Shown here: positions 10,936 to 22,194 of the stretch, in pieces
How positions within the stretch are numbered: the first letter of the stretch is position 1
Layout of the letters: each line of letters starts with the position of its first letter
Source of the DNA: Rhynchopus sp. YZ270_cl-10
Lineage: Eukaryota > Euglenozoa > Diplonemea > Diplonemida > Diplonemidae
Assembly (NCBI GenBank): GCA_964035575.1
Contig: OZ037924.1
Coordinates: 558,001-622,000, forward strand
DNA length: 64,000 nt
Direction of reading: 5' to 3'
Notes under the pieces: model-generated
What the model saw: only the letters and a program-made list of their open reading frames with translations
What the model was told of the DNA's origin: nothing
Database searches by the model: none
Made by a program: the position numbers and the translations under genes

Positions 10936-12066
10936 ATTTTTGCCAAAAGCTGTCTTGCCATTTGCCATGGACAAGCAATTCTTATCGGTTTGTTTTGGTT
11001 TGTACTTGATTTTATATTTTTTTGTCAAAATTCACACCTGCGGCAATGGAAGAAGAGGGCATTTGGGGAGAGAGAGAGTGAGAGAAGAGGAATCCTTTCC
11101 TCAAGCTTCTTGTATCCCCACCCCTCTTCTTCAGCCTGCTCATTGGATTGCCTTTTCCCGTTAATCACGGCATACAAAAGCGCCTGAAGGGCTTATTTTG
11201 GAAAAAAATTGGCTAAAATCCTGAAATTTCCTTCGGGCTTCGTTATGGAAAACAGTTGCGTTTAGAAGTTTGTGTTTACCGCTAGGTGGGATTTCTTTTT
11301 AGAAGCGTGGTGTGCACATAGAAACCGAAAACTGTCGCTCAACGAATCTCCCCCCTTTTTTTTTTGCGGATAAAAATCTGGGGGAAAAAAATCTGCTCAA
11401 AGCGCTTTTCGTATGCCATGATTAGTTGTTTCCCGAAAGAAAAAGAAGAAAAAAACAAAAAAGGATTGAGCAATGGTGTTACCACCGTTATCCAATCCAC
11501 TTACCCTCTTTTTTTCTGCTTTTTTTTTTCCTCTTCTTTTCCCATTCGTTTGTTTTTGTTTTTTTGCTCGATAAAAAAAACACACACTGTTGCTCGAAAA
11601 TACTGCTGCAAAACGTTTCTAGATTTGACGTTTTCTTTTCTCTCTTTTTTTACTATTCAGTGTTTATTCCAGGATTGGTGGGGTCACAACCCTGTCTTCG
11701 CGACCCCCTTCAGGCTGTAGTGAGGCTTCAACAGGAATTAGTCGCTATCTTAACAAAGAAGTGCACCTACCTCTCAACTTACAAAGTGCTACAATGAAAT
11801 ACAATACAAAACAAACAGAGTAGCAAAAACAGAAACAAATACAAAGCAAACAAACTTTCAAATCCCTTCAGGCTGTTCTTTGGGTTGTAACCTAATTCCC
11901 CTGAGATGGGCAGACTGTACCCGCCCCCCGCCCCCCGCCCCCCGCCTCCCCCTGGAATAAACACTACCATTTTAGGTAATTTTACACATGCAGCTTGCGG
12001 CCATCTTACTACCTTTTTTTGTGCATATTTTAGGCACATTCAGCTCCCAAAAATTCTTTTAAAAGT

Positions 12067-12112
12067 AGTGGAGTTCATCCTCGGGTGTCTACACTAATAC
12101 AACCAAGTTTTC
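12067..12112 (+). repeat. Short module R1
   Basis: Same sequence as the 2816 copy through the central 40 bases. Confidence 0.8.
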
Positions 12113-12867
12113 ACAAAAGATAAATACACATTTCATCTTTTAATTTCCCAACTATTGAAAGGGGTCTTACCAGAGAGGGTCCCTTCTTTAAAGCGTTCTT
12201 TCCTGCTTTTGGATGCCCTTCCTTTCCCTATTTCACGAACTGCTACTGCCTTACGCCTTAGGAGTGTTGTGAAAAAGCATCCCAAAAAACCCCCCTCCCA
12301 GCACCTTTCCTTATGCAAAAGAAATGACACCCCGCTCGCCCCCCTTTTTATCACAACACGTCGTGGTTTTGTTATTCCTTACACGTAGTGTTATTAGAAA
12401 CTCGAGTAATAAAGCCAACGTTTAATCGCCTGATACCGACTATTTTCTCCTCCCCTTTAAAAATCACTTGCGCCAAAAATTCAGATCTCATACACTGTTT
12501 TTGGCTGCGTTCAACGAAAATAATCTTCCCCCCTTTTTCTAGTCGAGTAATCAAGATCAGTTGGCGACTGTAAGAGTCGAGTTTTTGTTAAGGTTGATGT
12601 GGGATTCGTGCACACTTCATCCATAGGGTCGTTCGTCTGCAGTGTCTTGGATGCGAAAAACCATTCTTCTCTCTGCCTTTCGTGAGGTGACCCTCACTCC
12701 AGAAAATAATAATTTTATTATCATCTTCTTGGAGAAGGCCTATACACCCACACAACTTACACCTGCACCAATGGGTTATATTTCGAATGTGAGGGATAGC
12801 CCGCATCTGTGTTTATTTACACCCACACCACCACCCCAACAGGCATCCCAGCGAGCCATCCCTCCCC

Positions 12868-13656
12868 ATGGCGCCCAACCTGAACGGAACGATTTCGTCG
12901 ATGCACAGCACGCCCAAGATCTCGCGTGAAGGGGCAGGCATCTGCTACACACCGAACACCGAGGACGGGACTGCAGACTTTAAGTTCTTCTGCCCGCTGT
13001 GCATGGTGCACTTCAAGGAGATTCAGAAGACGACGTGCTGTACGAACTATGTGTGCCGGTTTTGTGCGGGCGAGCTTCCTCACGAATCCTGTCCGTTCTG
13101 TGCGCAGGACAATATGCAGCTGATTGATGAATCATGCACTGCCGATGCCCGCAAATACCTGGACTCTCCGTCACTCAAGAAGAAGATGGCGCAGCTTTCC
13201 CCTTCGCCTTTTAGCCCTATTAAATGCGGGGACGGGTTTGCAGAGCTGCAGCGTAAGGTGCCGCCACTCACACCGATGGCAGACCTTGCCTTGCTCAAGG
13301 GCGACAGCACACAGAGCCTCAGCGACTCTGTGGCGTCTGTGGCTTCGAGCAGTGCACAGGAGTATTCCACCATGTCACAGAGCTCGATAGGGTCTGTTGT
13401 GTCGGTGCCGGATCTAGCAGCCATAGAGGAGAAAGAGAAGGAGGACAAGGCAGCGGACAAAGAGGACAAGGAGGAGGCAAGCATGAGCACATCCTCATCA
13501 ACGATACCTCGTATAGAGCGAATCTCACGTCCCCGTGCAGGAACAGTGGTGGTAGCCCCGTCAAGCTCCTTCCTCTGTGGCTGTGTCCCAAGCGACAAAA
13601 AACGGAAAACAAAAACACCCAAATCGCAAGAATCTTGTGTCTGTGTGATTTGTTGA
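12868..13656 (+). CDS. RING-like protein lacking the zinc-binding His, with CaaX box
   Basis: A single exon of 262 residues. The zinc-finger-like block is C42-x2-C45, C58-x-N60, C63-x2-C66, C75-x2-C78. It has RING spacing like the gene at 9597, but the usual His is Asn (CCTNYVC). The fold may use C57/C58 or bind one zinc. About 150 residues of Ser-rich, probably disordered sequence follow, with an E/K/D-rich stretch (EKEKEDKAADKEDKEE). The basic segment DKKRKTKTPKSQES then precedes a final CVIC, a farnesylation-type CaaX box with a polybasic membrane signal. Loss of the His makes ordinary E3 activity uncertain; it could be a scaffold that acts with the 9597 protein. ATG 12868 opens the frame. 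Confidence 0.75.
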   Translation: MAPNLNGTISSMHSTPKISREGAGICYTPNTEDGTADFKFFCPLCMVHFKEIQKTTCCTNYVCRFCAGELPHESCPFCAQDNMQLIDESCTADARKYLDSPSLKKKMAQLSPSPFSPIKCGDGFAELQRKVPPLTPMADLALLKGDSTQSLSDSVASVASSSAQEYSTMSQSSIGSVVSVPDLAAIEEKEKEDKAADKEDKEEASMSTSSSTIPRIERISRPRAGTVVVAPSSSFLCGCVPSDKKRKTKTPKSQESCVCVIC

Positions 13657-15827
13657 ATTGCTCGGATTGAATGAGGGGACAGCTCCGCTATACCTATCAG
13701 ATTATTTTAAAAAAAACTACGAGAAAGAGAGAAGGAAATGTGTTAACAAATTTGTATGCATTTTTTTGTTTTAGATTTTTGCAGCTTTTTAATTTACTCA
13801 TTTTTTTTTTTTTTGCTTTGCACCTTCAACCCTCACCTCACACCCATTTTGCTTTTTTCCCCCATTTCTTTTGTTGTTAGCAGGATGCTTCCAAATAAAC
13901 CTTTCCTACCCATACGCAGTGACATTCATTGCCCTGACACAGCGTTTCAGGCTGAGCTTAGGATATAGGCGGGAGTGGTAAATCTGCGATTCATTTTATC
14001 TAAAAAAAACTAAAAAAACAAAACAAAAAAAAATGTTCTGAAAAACAGAGACCTTGAATTGTCAAGGATCTGTCAAATCTTTTTTTTTTTAAATACTTTG
14101 TTGGAATGAATTGGTCACTTAGTTGCGCTTTAGGGAATTCAAGAAATGCACAACGCAAAAGACAGCAAAGGTGGCCACTCTCTCTACGTACGAAGGCTGC
14201 CTAAAAGAAACACAAGACAGTTTCAGCGAAAACGCTTTTATTTAATAACACAATTGTCTTATTCAGCCCGCGATTCGTACTGCCTCCGACTATTTATTGT
14301 ATCTCTTTTTTTTTGTAAGATTTTTTCCCTCTTTTTTTTTGAAATGTTTCGTGAAAGCAAAATTTGCCAAGGAAACGGCAATTGTATTATCCCGTAAAAA
14401 AAATAATGTATTTTGTGTTACAAATAACATTATCTTTACTATGGGGCTAAGGATGTGTGCGTGCATGAGAGACACATTCATTTGTTACAAATTTATTTAT
14501 TACATCTTTACCACCCCCTCTCAGGGGGGTACTGTCTGTAAAGTAGTCTAAACCCAGCATAGTAGGCGGGATTTTCGGGTGGTTCAACAATCTCACCTTT
14601 TTCAAAAAGGCGGGATGCATTGACCCTTGACCAATGAAATAATCTTTATTTTACAAAAAGGGGGTTGTTTTTATGGTGATGAAGGTAAATGGGTTGCATG
14701 GTTCAAAAAAGAGAAAAAGAAAATATTAATCAGGGCTTATCCTTCCTTTATGAGGGCTTATGGTTTTTCTTTCTTTGCTTTTTTAGTAGGTAAGACCAAC
14801 CCAGGTAACCGAGGTACTTTCATCACTGTGCTAACATCCCCACCCTACCCTCTCAGCCGTCGTGCGCCATTGTTAAACCGAAGATCCATAACGTTCACAC
14901 CCCCCCTCCCATCTCCCCTCCCAAAATAGATACCCCCTCATAATATTTGTCAAGTAGATTTTTCTCTTTTTCGGTCGCATTTTTCTTTGGCCAATATAAG
15001 AAATGGGTATTTTTTTGCCCATTGTGTTTTGTCAAATTGTCAATTTGTTTTTTGTTTTTTTTTGCGTTTTTTGGTGACTAAGCACGAGAGGCTTGCATCT
15101 CATAACCATTTCTTTCTATTTCCGAGGCAGATCACGACGTACTTAGCTCTCACATATCATCTGTCACACCCTTCAATGGATTGATACGCGCTGTTTTGTA
15201 AGTAGTTCTTACCTTTCAGAAGGTGTTACTCACTACATACAGAACCACAGCCAGTTTATTTTTTCTCTCCTGACAAATGGTGATCGTCGATACTTCAAAA
15301 ATGACACCAGATTCTAGCTAAAAAAAGTGCAAATGACATTTCGTGTACATAAATCTGTCTTCTGTTGACAGTGGTGGCTGACAAATTTCAAAAAAATTAA
15401 TAAGATGAGCAAGGCTCGGTGGTTTCCATTTTTTCCCTTCTTTTTTGTATCTGTATTTTCTCTTCTTTCATTTGAAATTACGGTGAGCTGCGCATTTTAT
15501 GGGTTGTGTCTAAGGATGGACCCAATATCCACCCTTAATCTGTACTTAACTCACTGTATATGCTATGGAACTAATTGTATTTTGTTCAAAATATGCATGG
15601 GAAAAAAATGGATTACGACTGTGCCATGACTCATCCGTCCTACAGATTTTTATAATATAGATGTACAAACCCCCGGTTTAGGGTACTCCTGATATAGATA
15701 AAGAAAACAAATAAAAGTCAACAAGAAAGGATGCCCATAAAAAAAGACTGCCCCCCTTTTTTTTTCCTATCACGAGGTTGGCAAAAATATCTCGGATTTT
15801 TTGGGGATACCTTTAAACTGTCAGGGA
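13657..15827. other. Gene-free spacer
   Basis: This is AT-rich with long T and A runs. There is an R3 copy at 15073-15106 and an R3-like fragment at 14462-14483 (CATGAGAGACACATTCATTT). I see no coding-like frame or RNA gene. Confidence 0.5.
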
Positions 15828-16071
15828 CTGACCCACTAAGTGTGGCTTTTGGACAGTATGGGTCCAAAACGTTAGCAAGAAAGACAGTTCAGACCCAGGC
15901 AGCATGGTAGTGGCTCTCGTAAACCAGCAAACCCACATACCCCACGAATTTGCTTGTCAATCAATGATTAAGCCCTGCCATGAAGCCACTACCATGCTGC
16001 CTGGGTCTGAACTGTCGTTCTTGCAAACGTTTTGGACCCATACTGTCCAAAAGCCACACTTAGTGGGTCAG
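15828..16071. mobile_element. Foldback element with 88-base arms
   Basis: The left arm (15828-15915) and right arm (15984-16071) are almost perfect inverted copies around a 68-base spacer. The arm starts CTGACCCACTAAGTGTGGC and ends GCAGCATGGTAGTGGCT. The two arms differ by only a few bases, so the insertion or last gene conversion is recent. It ends 62 bases before the MAPR start codon, so it may form part of that gene's promoter or leader and could form a strong hairpin in RNA. Confidence 0.8.
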
Positions 16072-16133
16072 ACTGTCCTCTTCCCAAATTAGTAACATTT
16101 TCTCTCAGGGTTTGGGTGGGGTTGTTATTCGAA

Positions 16134-16812
16134 ATGGGAGTGCGATACAATGTTGCGATTCTCGCGAACGCAGGTGTCGCAGGCGCTTTGGCATGGGACC
16201 ACAAGACGCAGCACAAACTGCGCCAAATGAAGGGCGAATGGAGCCCACGACAGTCCGCGATTCGCATTGCGAATCTGATCCCCTGGCAGCCGGCGATGTC
16301 CTCTGAGGGGGTTCAGGAACGACACGGGATGGATGGTGCCAAGGTAAACAACCTCCCCACCCCACCCCCCTTTCCCCCCCCCCACCCCGGCACACTGTCA
16401 ATGAGCGGTCTGTTGGTGTATTTCCAATCAACCTTTTTTTTTTCTTTCAAAATTGACACAAAACCCAAAAACGCCAATCTGGACACCTATCTGCAATGTG
16501 ATAGTACGATTTGTCACATTGTTCTCTCCGTATTCCCCCCTTTTGCAGCTCTACTTCTCTGTTGGTGGTCGGGTCTACGATGCTACGGAAAGTGAAACCT
16601 TTCGGGAGACGTATCCCAAATACGCTGGTGCCGATGCCACCTTCAGCCTCGCACGACTCTCAGTGGATGTAGCTGACATCAACCGACGCGATTGGACGTC
16701 CCTCACCCACGACGACATCGAGACCATGGACGACTGGCTGTCCTACTTCGACCAAACCTTTCTCTGTGTCGGCACGCTAGCCAGCTGGCAGCGTCCTACC
16801 CATGACAACTAA
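16134..16812 (+). CDS. MAPR-family (cytochrome b5-like haem/steroid-binding) protein
   Basis: Two exons, 16134-16343 and 16549-16812, join in phase 0 into 157 residues. The intron is GTAAAC to TTTTGCAG. Exon 2 holds the MAPR signature LYFSVGGRVYDATES, then FRETYPKYAGADAT with the conserved YAGxDA turn, then DWLSYFDQTFLCVGTL. MAPR proteins bind haem through tyrosines and assist cytochrome P450 and sterol metabolism, usually anchored in the ER. The N-terminus NVAILANAGVAGALAW is hydrophobic and could be a short membrane anchor. I took the ATG at 16134 because the longer frame upstream runs into the foldback element. Confidence 0.8.
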
Positions 16813-16861
16813 AAAAATCCTTCTAACCCCTTTCTCTTCGAGAAAAAAAAAACGTTTGGCA

Positions 16862-16904
16862 TAGTATAGCACATCCCCTGGTCTACACTACAACCAAGAT
16901 TTCA
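16862..16904 (+). repeat. Short module R1, worn copy
   Basis: It reads AGCACATCCCCTG, then GTCTACACTACAACCAAG, then ATTTCAAAACAAAA. It lies between the MAPR stop and the next gene. Confidence 0.55.
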
Positions 16905-17056
16905 AAACAAAAGTAAAAAAATATTACTACTGTACCACCTCCCAAGGTGAGCACCTTCGGCTGATTGCCGACAAAGAACCGCTCTCTCTTCCTCCTCTTT
17001 TCTTCCTCCCCCCTCCCCTTCTATTTTTACAAAAAATCCAGAAAAAAAGAGAAAAA

Positions 17057-17869
17057 ATGTCGGTACACAATACACCAGGCAAGAGAAGTGTCGGGTCGAG
17101 CGATGCGTCTGGTCTTTTAAGGCAGGCGTTGGAAGGGCACTACTCCGGGTGGCAGCAAAAGCAGGAGCTCAAGATCCGCCGTTTTATTGAGGAGACGCTG
17201 GACCGGGGGCTGACGAACCTGCACGACCCGATGCTGTGGGGGCAGAACTCAATGAAGTTCATTACTGCGGACGACCCGCCGCCGAAGTGGATGAACGAAG
17301 AGGACGCCTTGAACATGCTTTACAACATTGCAGAACAGATGCTCGCTGATATGGGGGTCGGGCACTACCACCTTGACCACGGAGTACGCGACTTTGCAGG
17401 AGGAAAATCCTTCACTTTCTTCCGTCTTTGCAACGACGCAGAAACATCCCTTCAACATTGGATCACCGAGCAAACTATCAAAACCATCGAATGTGTCGAA
17501 GAAGCCGTCAAAGTCATGATGAAAGCGGCAACGAACGGAGACGCAGATGTCTGGGCAAAGCTTCCTTCAGGACGGTTTGCGAACTACCTTCTCAAAGATG
17601 AACCCCTCCCGGTGGGGATCACAAGAGAGCAGGCAGTCAATGAGATCACAAAGATCGTACTTAACGTTCTCGACAAAGAGTTTGACCTGCCTGGCGTGGA
17701 GGTGACCACCATGGGAAGTGTCATGAGTGGCACCTACTTCAAGCTGACCTACTGTATACCGCTCCCTGCTGGCACCTCACCGTCCCCGGCAAAACGCACC
17801 CCACCCAGCTCTATCCGTTCCCCAGGCTCCGCTTATAAATCTCCAGGTTCCGCACGGCGGAAGCTTTGA
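17057..17869 (+). CDS. Conserved-looking protein of unknown function
   Basis: A single exon of 270 residues opens after a C-rich and A-rich leader. I do not recognise the family. The core (about residues 20-235) is a mix of helix and strand with charged heptads (QKQELKIRRFIEETLDRG) and a central GKSFTFFRLCNDAE. It has no Walker, zinc or membrane motif. The last 35 residues are basic and rich in SP/TP sites (PSPAKRTPPSSIRSPGSA), so proline-directed kinases are likely regulators. Codon use and the absence of frame breaks support a real gene. Confidence 0.7.
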   Translation: MSVHNTPGKRSVGSSDASGLLRQALEGHYSGWQQKQELKIRRFIEETLDRGLTNLHDPMLWGQNSMKFITADDPPPKWMNEEDALNMLYNIAEQMLADMGVGHYHLDHGVRDFAGGKSFTFFRLCNDAETSLQHWITEQTIKTIECVEEAVKVMMKAATNGDADVWAKLPSGRFANYLLKDEPLPVGITREQAVNEITKIVLNVLDKEFDLPGVEVTTMGSVMSGTYFKLTYCIPLPAGTSPSPAKRTPPSSIRSPGSAYKSPGSARRKL

Positions 17870-19070
17870 ACAAAAATAATATTTTTCAAAAAAAAAATGT
17901 CTCTGGGAGGGGTGTACTAGCCTAAAAGCGTTTTTTTTTTCTTGTTTGTTTGCAAAATTTTTCATTTCTTTTTTGTATAATTCTGGGTGGGTGGAGGTGG
18001 AGGTGGAGGGAGGGAGGGAGGGGAGGGGGGGGCTGTAGTGTTTTTGTTATAAGTAATGATGTATATGCAAGGCATATTGTGTCAATTTTTTGTTGTTGTT
18101 ATTCTCCGGGAGGGGGGGTGGAGCTAGATGCAACCGATGCAATCTGTTTCTCTGGGGTGCACGAAGAACGAGAGGCTTAGGTTCCATCTTACCAACTTTT
18201 CTCTGCCCCTTCCTTTTTTTTAATCTCTTTTTTTGTTGTTGTAACTGCGTCCGCCGAGCTTCGGTGAGGCGTTGCACTACTTCTCTCTCCTTTTTTTTTT
18301 TAAACTTCCCCATTTCTTTTCACAAAGGGGCCATATACTATACCCCGGTAACATGCTAAACAACATTTTTTTGCATGATTTTACATTCATTTCATGCAAA
18401 GAAAACCATTACTTAACATATTACCTGGTCACATGGTCATGGTGTGTCTTTCATTCGAAGATGTATCTTTTGGGATACCTTACTGATGCTGTTGTGTATT
18501 CTCTAATGTATTGTGTGGAATCCAGTGGAAGACGCAAAAAACAATACACCACAGTTGGTCAATATGGCATGTATCGGGTGTTGCGCAAACCCACTCCGTG
18601 GTTCGGTACTTGATATTCCCACGGAGAATGGGTAGGACATCCTCCTTCTGGGTATGATGCGGTTGCAAAACACTCCGAGGGGGGGTTTCGATAACCCCGC
18701 GGAGTAAAGCGCTCTGCGTCCCAGAGGCGTTGTGCACTATCAACTTCACGTTGTGTTTTTTAAACCCCCCCCCCCCCCCAATATCTCCACCCCCCCCCTC
18801 TCCACACATCTTTCACGCGTTTGTTTTTTGTTTTGTTTTTTTTGTTTTGTATCCCAATATTCTGGGCTTTTTGTGTTTCTCAATCCCCCCCCCATTGTAT
18901 GCCCCTATTTCTATTGTTAAAACGATCCCCCCTCTTAAAAGTCACACATAAGTTTAAAAAAAAAAATGCAATTTGTATTTTTTACTTTATCTCCTCCTTT
19001 AATTCCATCTCATCTCTCAGAACACTCTTCCCCCTATTCCCCTTTTCTTTCACAATGCACTGAAGTTGAA
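17870..19070. other. Spacer with composite repeat and paired hairpins
   Basis: It contains an R3+R4 composite at 18160-18293 and an R4-like fragment at 18715-18755. Two adjacent hairpins lie in 18594-18706. Their stems are CACTCCGTGG against CCACGGAG, and ACTCCGAGGGG against CCCCGCGGAGT. No gene is seen. The last 300 bases are pyrimidine-rich and probably include the leader of the next gene. Confidence 0.5.
18160..18293 (+). repeat. Composite short repeat R3 plus R4
   Basis: It reads ACGAAGAACGAGAGGCTTAG, then GTTCCATCTTACC, and then R4: TGCGTCCGCCGAGCTTCGGTG, in two parts, followed by AGGCGTTGCAC and a T run. Confidence 0.7.
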
Positions 19071-22000
19071 ATGACAGGGCCTTATCAGCCTGATGAAGAG
19101 CACGTAGGGGTGACGATTGAGGAGGAGGTGGAGTGCTTGGGGACTGTTGTGCAATGTCTTGGGGCGAGTCTTATGTCGCTTCGAGGGGAGGCGGAGGGTG
19201 AGCATGAGCTTAGTCTTCATGATACAAGAGAATTTCTTACTTTGATTCAGAATTTAGTGGAGAGCAACCTTGACCCTACCAGGCTTAGTGTGCTTCTTTT
19301 AAACGATGCGAACACACCACTTCCTGCATTGTACCAATATGCTGCTGCGGATGTTGCTGAGTTGACGCCGTGCTATGCCAATCGTGAGACCTTCACGGAG
19401 GCAGGTTTTTCTAATGTAAAAGCCCAAGCAATACACCTAGTGGGAAGGATTATCACAGTGTTAACAGAGCATGTGGACAATGGGGGCGTATTGTTTGATT
19501 TGTTGACATCATCAGGATGGGTGGATTTATTGTTAGGGATGCTATCGCATGCGGATGAAGAGGAGAATGCGCACCTCAGAACGGCGGCCTCGGAATGTCT
19601 CTTTTTGTTTATCTCAAAGGTGAAAGGGGCGAAGGAAGCTGTAGTACGTCTTCGTGCAGTTCATTTCTTTTTTGATCTATTGTGGAAAGAACGAAGCAAA
19701 ATGGTGCGTAATTATGTTTGCGCTATGCTTCGCGTAGTAGCCGAAGAGTTTTCCGAGCAGGTTCTTGATGTGTCTCTTGTTGTAAAGGCGGTAACACATC
19801 TACAGCATGAGGAATCAAAGCACGTTGCGATAATGCTATTTGATATTATTACTTTGACGTTCAAAAATTATCATGTGTTTTATTTGCAAAGGGTGCATGC
19901 GGTGAAGGAGGTGACTGCTGCATTGGCGAAGCTGTGCGAGGCGGTGTTGCATCGTAATGTACAGGGTGATGTCACTTCCTCGATTACTTCATTGATGAAG
20001 GTCATCTTCTCCATCGAAGGTGTGGACCGGGAGAGAACGGATTTCATCAAGCATGTGTTGCAAACGGACTGCTGGAAGGCGCTTCTCGCGTTGCATCACG
20101 GCGAAGAAGAGTGGAGCGATAAGACCCTCGCCTGCGCGCTCATGAAGCTTAAGGTCTTCCGCAGCCTCGTAGAGAACTGCACGACAGAGGCCACCATCAC
20201 GCTGCTCAACGCAGAGATTGCAGGCTTTCCTGCGCTCATCTCATATTTCCTCAACAAGCCGCTTGATGAATCCTGCCCAAAGCAGTACCGCCAAGAGCTG
20301 GTCCTGTCCTTTCTCATATGGCTCTGCAAGTCACCAGAGGCGAGAGAGTATGTTATGTTTTTTGAAATGGTTTGGCATCGTTCGGGTACCGTAACCTATC
20401 CGCATGGGGGTCCACCCAGGTCGCTTCGCATTTTGAGTTTATATTTTGTGCTTTTTTTTTTTGAAGAGGATGATTGATTTTCCTCTGAGCTTTGTCAAGC
20501 TTGTCGATATGCTACAAAAAAAAAGTAAACAAGTGTGTGACTTTGCTTAACATGGTGAAGGCCGTATAGAAAATCCCGTAGTGCATTATCCAAACCACCT
20601 TTCCCATCCACACCCCTCCACAGATTCATCCGCACCTCTGTCCGGCAGTACTCTTCATGGGGGGAGTCGCTCCGCCTCAAGCTCAGTGACATCGTCTCGC
20701 AGATCGAGCCCTCTGCCTTTGAGGACATCTACGTTGTGGACTGCCACTCTACGTACATCAACAACCCCGCCTCGGAGACGGGGATCGACTTCTCAGACAT
20801 GGCAATGGTATGGCAACGAAACCTTTTGGCAGTGAGTCTTGCTTTTTTAAAAAAAACAGACAATAACCCCCCTCCCACCACCTTCCCTACACGACGGTGA
20901 AGTAACGGGTGTTAAAAGTGGGGTTACAAGTGGAGTTACATGTAACTTTTGTTACATGTAACCCACTTGTAACCCACCAGTTACAACCTGATTTTGCCTG
21001 AAATTCATGTAACCCACTTGTAACTCACTTGCAACGGTTTTTCACTTGTAACGTTACTAGTAACTTCACTTGTAATGTACTATACTTCACCGTCGTGTAC
21101 AACCCTACCAACGCATACAGTGTAGTATGCGACAATAATTGTGATTGAGGTGACTACGAGAAATTTCATCTCATACTGCCTTTTGTATTTCAAAACCACA
21201 TTATATTGTATACAAAAACGTCTTTAATAACAACCGATAAACCCGATTCATTTTCCCCTCTAATCAGGTTTTCACTGCAGTCCGACGTCTTATTCGGGAT
21301 CAGGAAGCAGGAACGCCTTCTGCAGAGCGTTATGTGGAGCCTCCTGCACGCAGTGCAAAGGCACGGATGTTTGAGGCGATTGATGCAAGAGCACCTTTGA
21401 AGATTGGACAGAGAAAGCAGCGTCTTACCTGCGCTCTTTTGAATTATACTGTGGCGCGAACGTTTGAGACCCCCGAGCAGGCTGCTGTGACGCAAACCCG
21501 TCATGTTGAGTCGATGGTTGAAGACATCGAAGCCTCTTCGCCAAAGAGTGTGGACGGTGGGATGCTTGCAAGCCCACGGATGTCCCCGCCGACGCACTAC
21601 CATCATCACAACCACCACCACGCGCCCAGAAGCATCTCCCCTCCTTCCATTGCACTGCCAACCCCAGAGGTGTCTCAGGTCTTCAAGACCCCCAGAAACA
21701 AAAAAGTGTTTGTCACAGAATATGCGGGGAACACCGAAGCGGTTCCTGCTCTAAATGCGCCTTCCGGACCGTTTCTTCCAGAGTTTCAGAGTGTCGCACC
21801 GACACCGGCAGCAGCACCGCCACCACCTCCATCAGTACCAAGAACCGCACCGCATATGATCTCTCAACCGGTCAACCAACCTGCAGATCCACTGAGTGAC
21901 AGACCAGTGTGGCCGCCATGGCCTCCTCCGGGGATGGAGGAGGGAGTTGGTGGGGGTGGTGGTGGGGGTGTGGAATGGACGCCAGGAGGAGGAGGAGGAG

Positions 22001-22143
22001 GTGGAGGGAGTGGAGCCTGGTCTCATCTCTCTATGGATCCGCAGGTGTCTGATGTAACACGTCACCCAATTCTCAAACGTGCCCCCGCAGGACCGTCGGT
22101 GACCCCAAAGCGCGCTCGGTCTCAGCAAAAGAGGTGGAGGTGA
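19071..22143 (+). CDS. Large helical-repeat (armadillo-like) protein with low-complexity tail
   Basis: Exons 19071-20347, 20624-20831 and 21268-22143 join in phases 2 and 0 into 786 residues. The donors are GTATGT and GTGAGT. The first 480 residues are regular amphipathic helices of ARM/HEAT type (for example VVKAVTHLQHEESKHVAIML). They resemble the smaller protein at 24087 in general style only. The C-terminal third is disordered, with a His-rich patch (HYHHHNHHHAP), long Pro runs and long Gly runs, and a basic end (TPKRARSQQKRWR) that could be a nuclear signal. ARM-type proteins are scaffolds; no enzyme motif is seen. I chose ATG 19071 as the first ATG ahead of the acidic, clearly coding stretch; an in-frame ATG at 18966 is possible but its product looks like leader. 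The second intron carries the MITE at 20888. Confidence 0.75.
20888..21099. mobile_element. 212-base MITE made of GTTACAAGTG words, inside an intron
   Basis: The ends are exact inverted copies of TACACGACGGTGAAGTA (17 bases). The body is an array of alternating GTTACATG, CCACTTGTAA and related 8-10 base words, in both orientations. It sits wholly inside the second intron (20832-21267) of the ARM-like gene and spares both splice sites. The architecture matches 2499-2652 and the ends of 46979-50031. CCCT occurs close to both sides and may be part of a target duplication, but this is weak. Confidence 0.75.
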
Positions 22144-22194
22144 ATTTTTTTTAAAAAAATTGCAGAAAAAAAAAAAAAAAAACAGCCCTATTTC

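Larger units (their letters stand above)
10014..12867. other. Spacer between the two RING genes
   Basis: No convincing gene. A coding-like patch at 10179-10305 after an acceptor-like TACGATAG reads, in one frame, LEAERRWYRNRRVS before a stop. It could be a stray exon but has no partner. The spacer also holds R1 copies at 10313 and 12067 and an R5 copy at 10855. At 11931-11950 there is a triplicated CCCCGCC run. Confidence 0.5.

Noticed and set aside
13080-13622. Minus-strand frame of 180 codons
   Set aside because: Shadow of the Ser-rich part of the RING-like gene at 12868.
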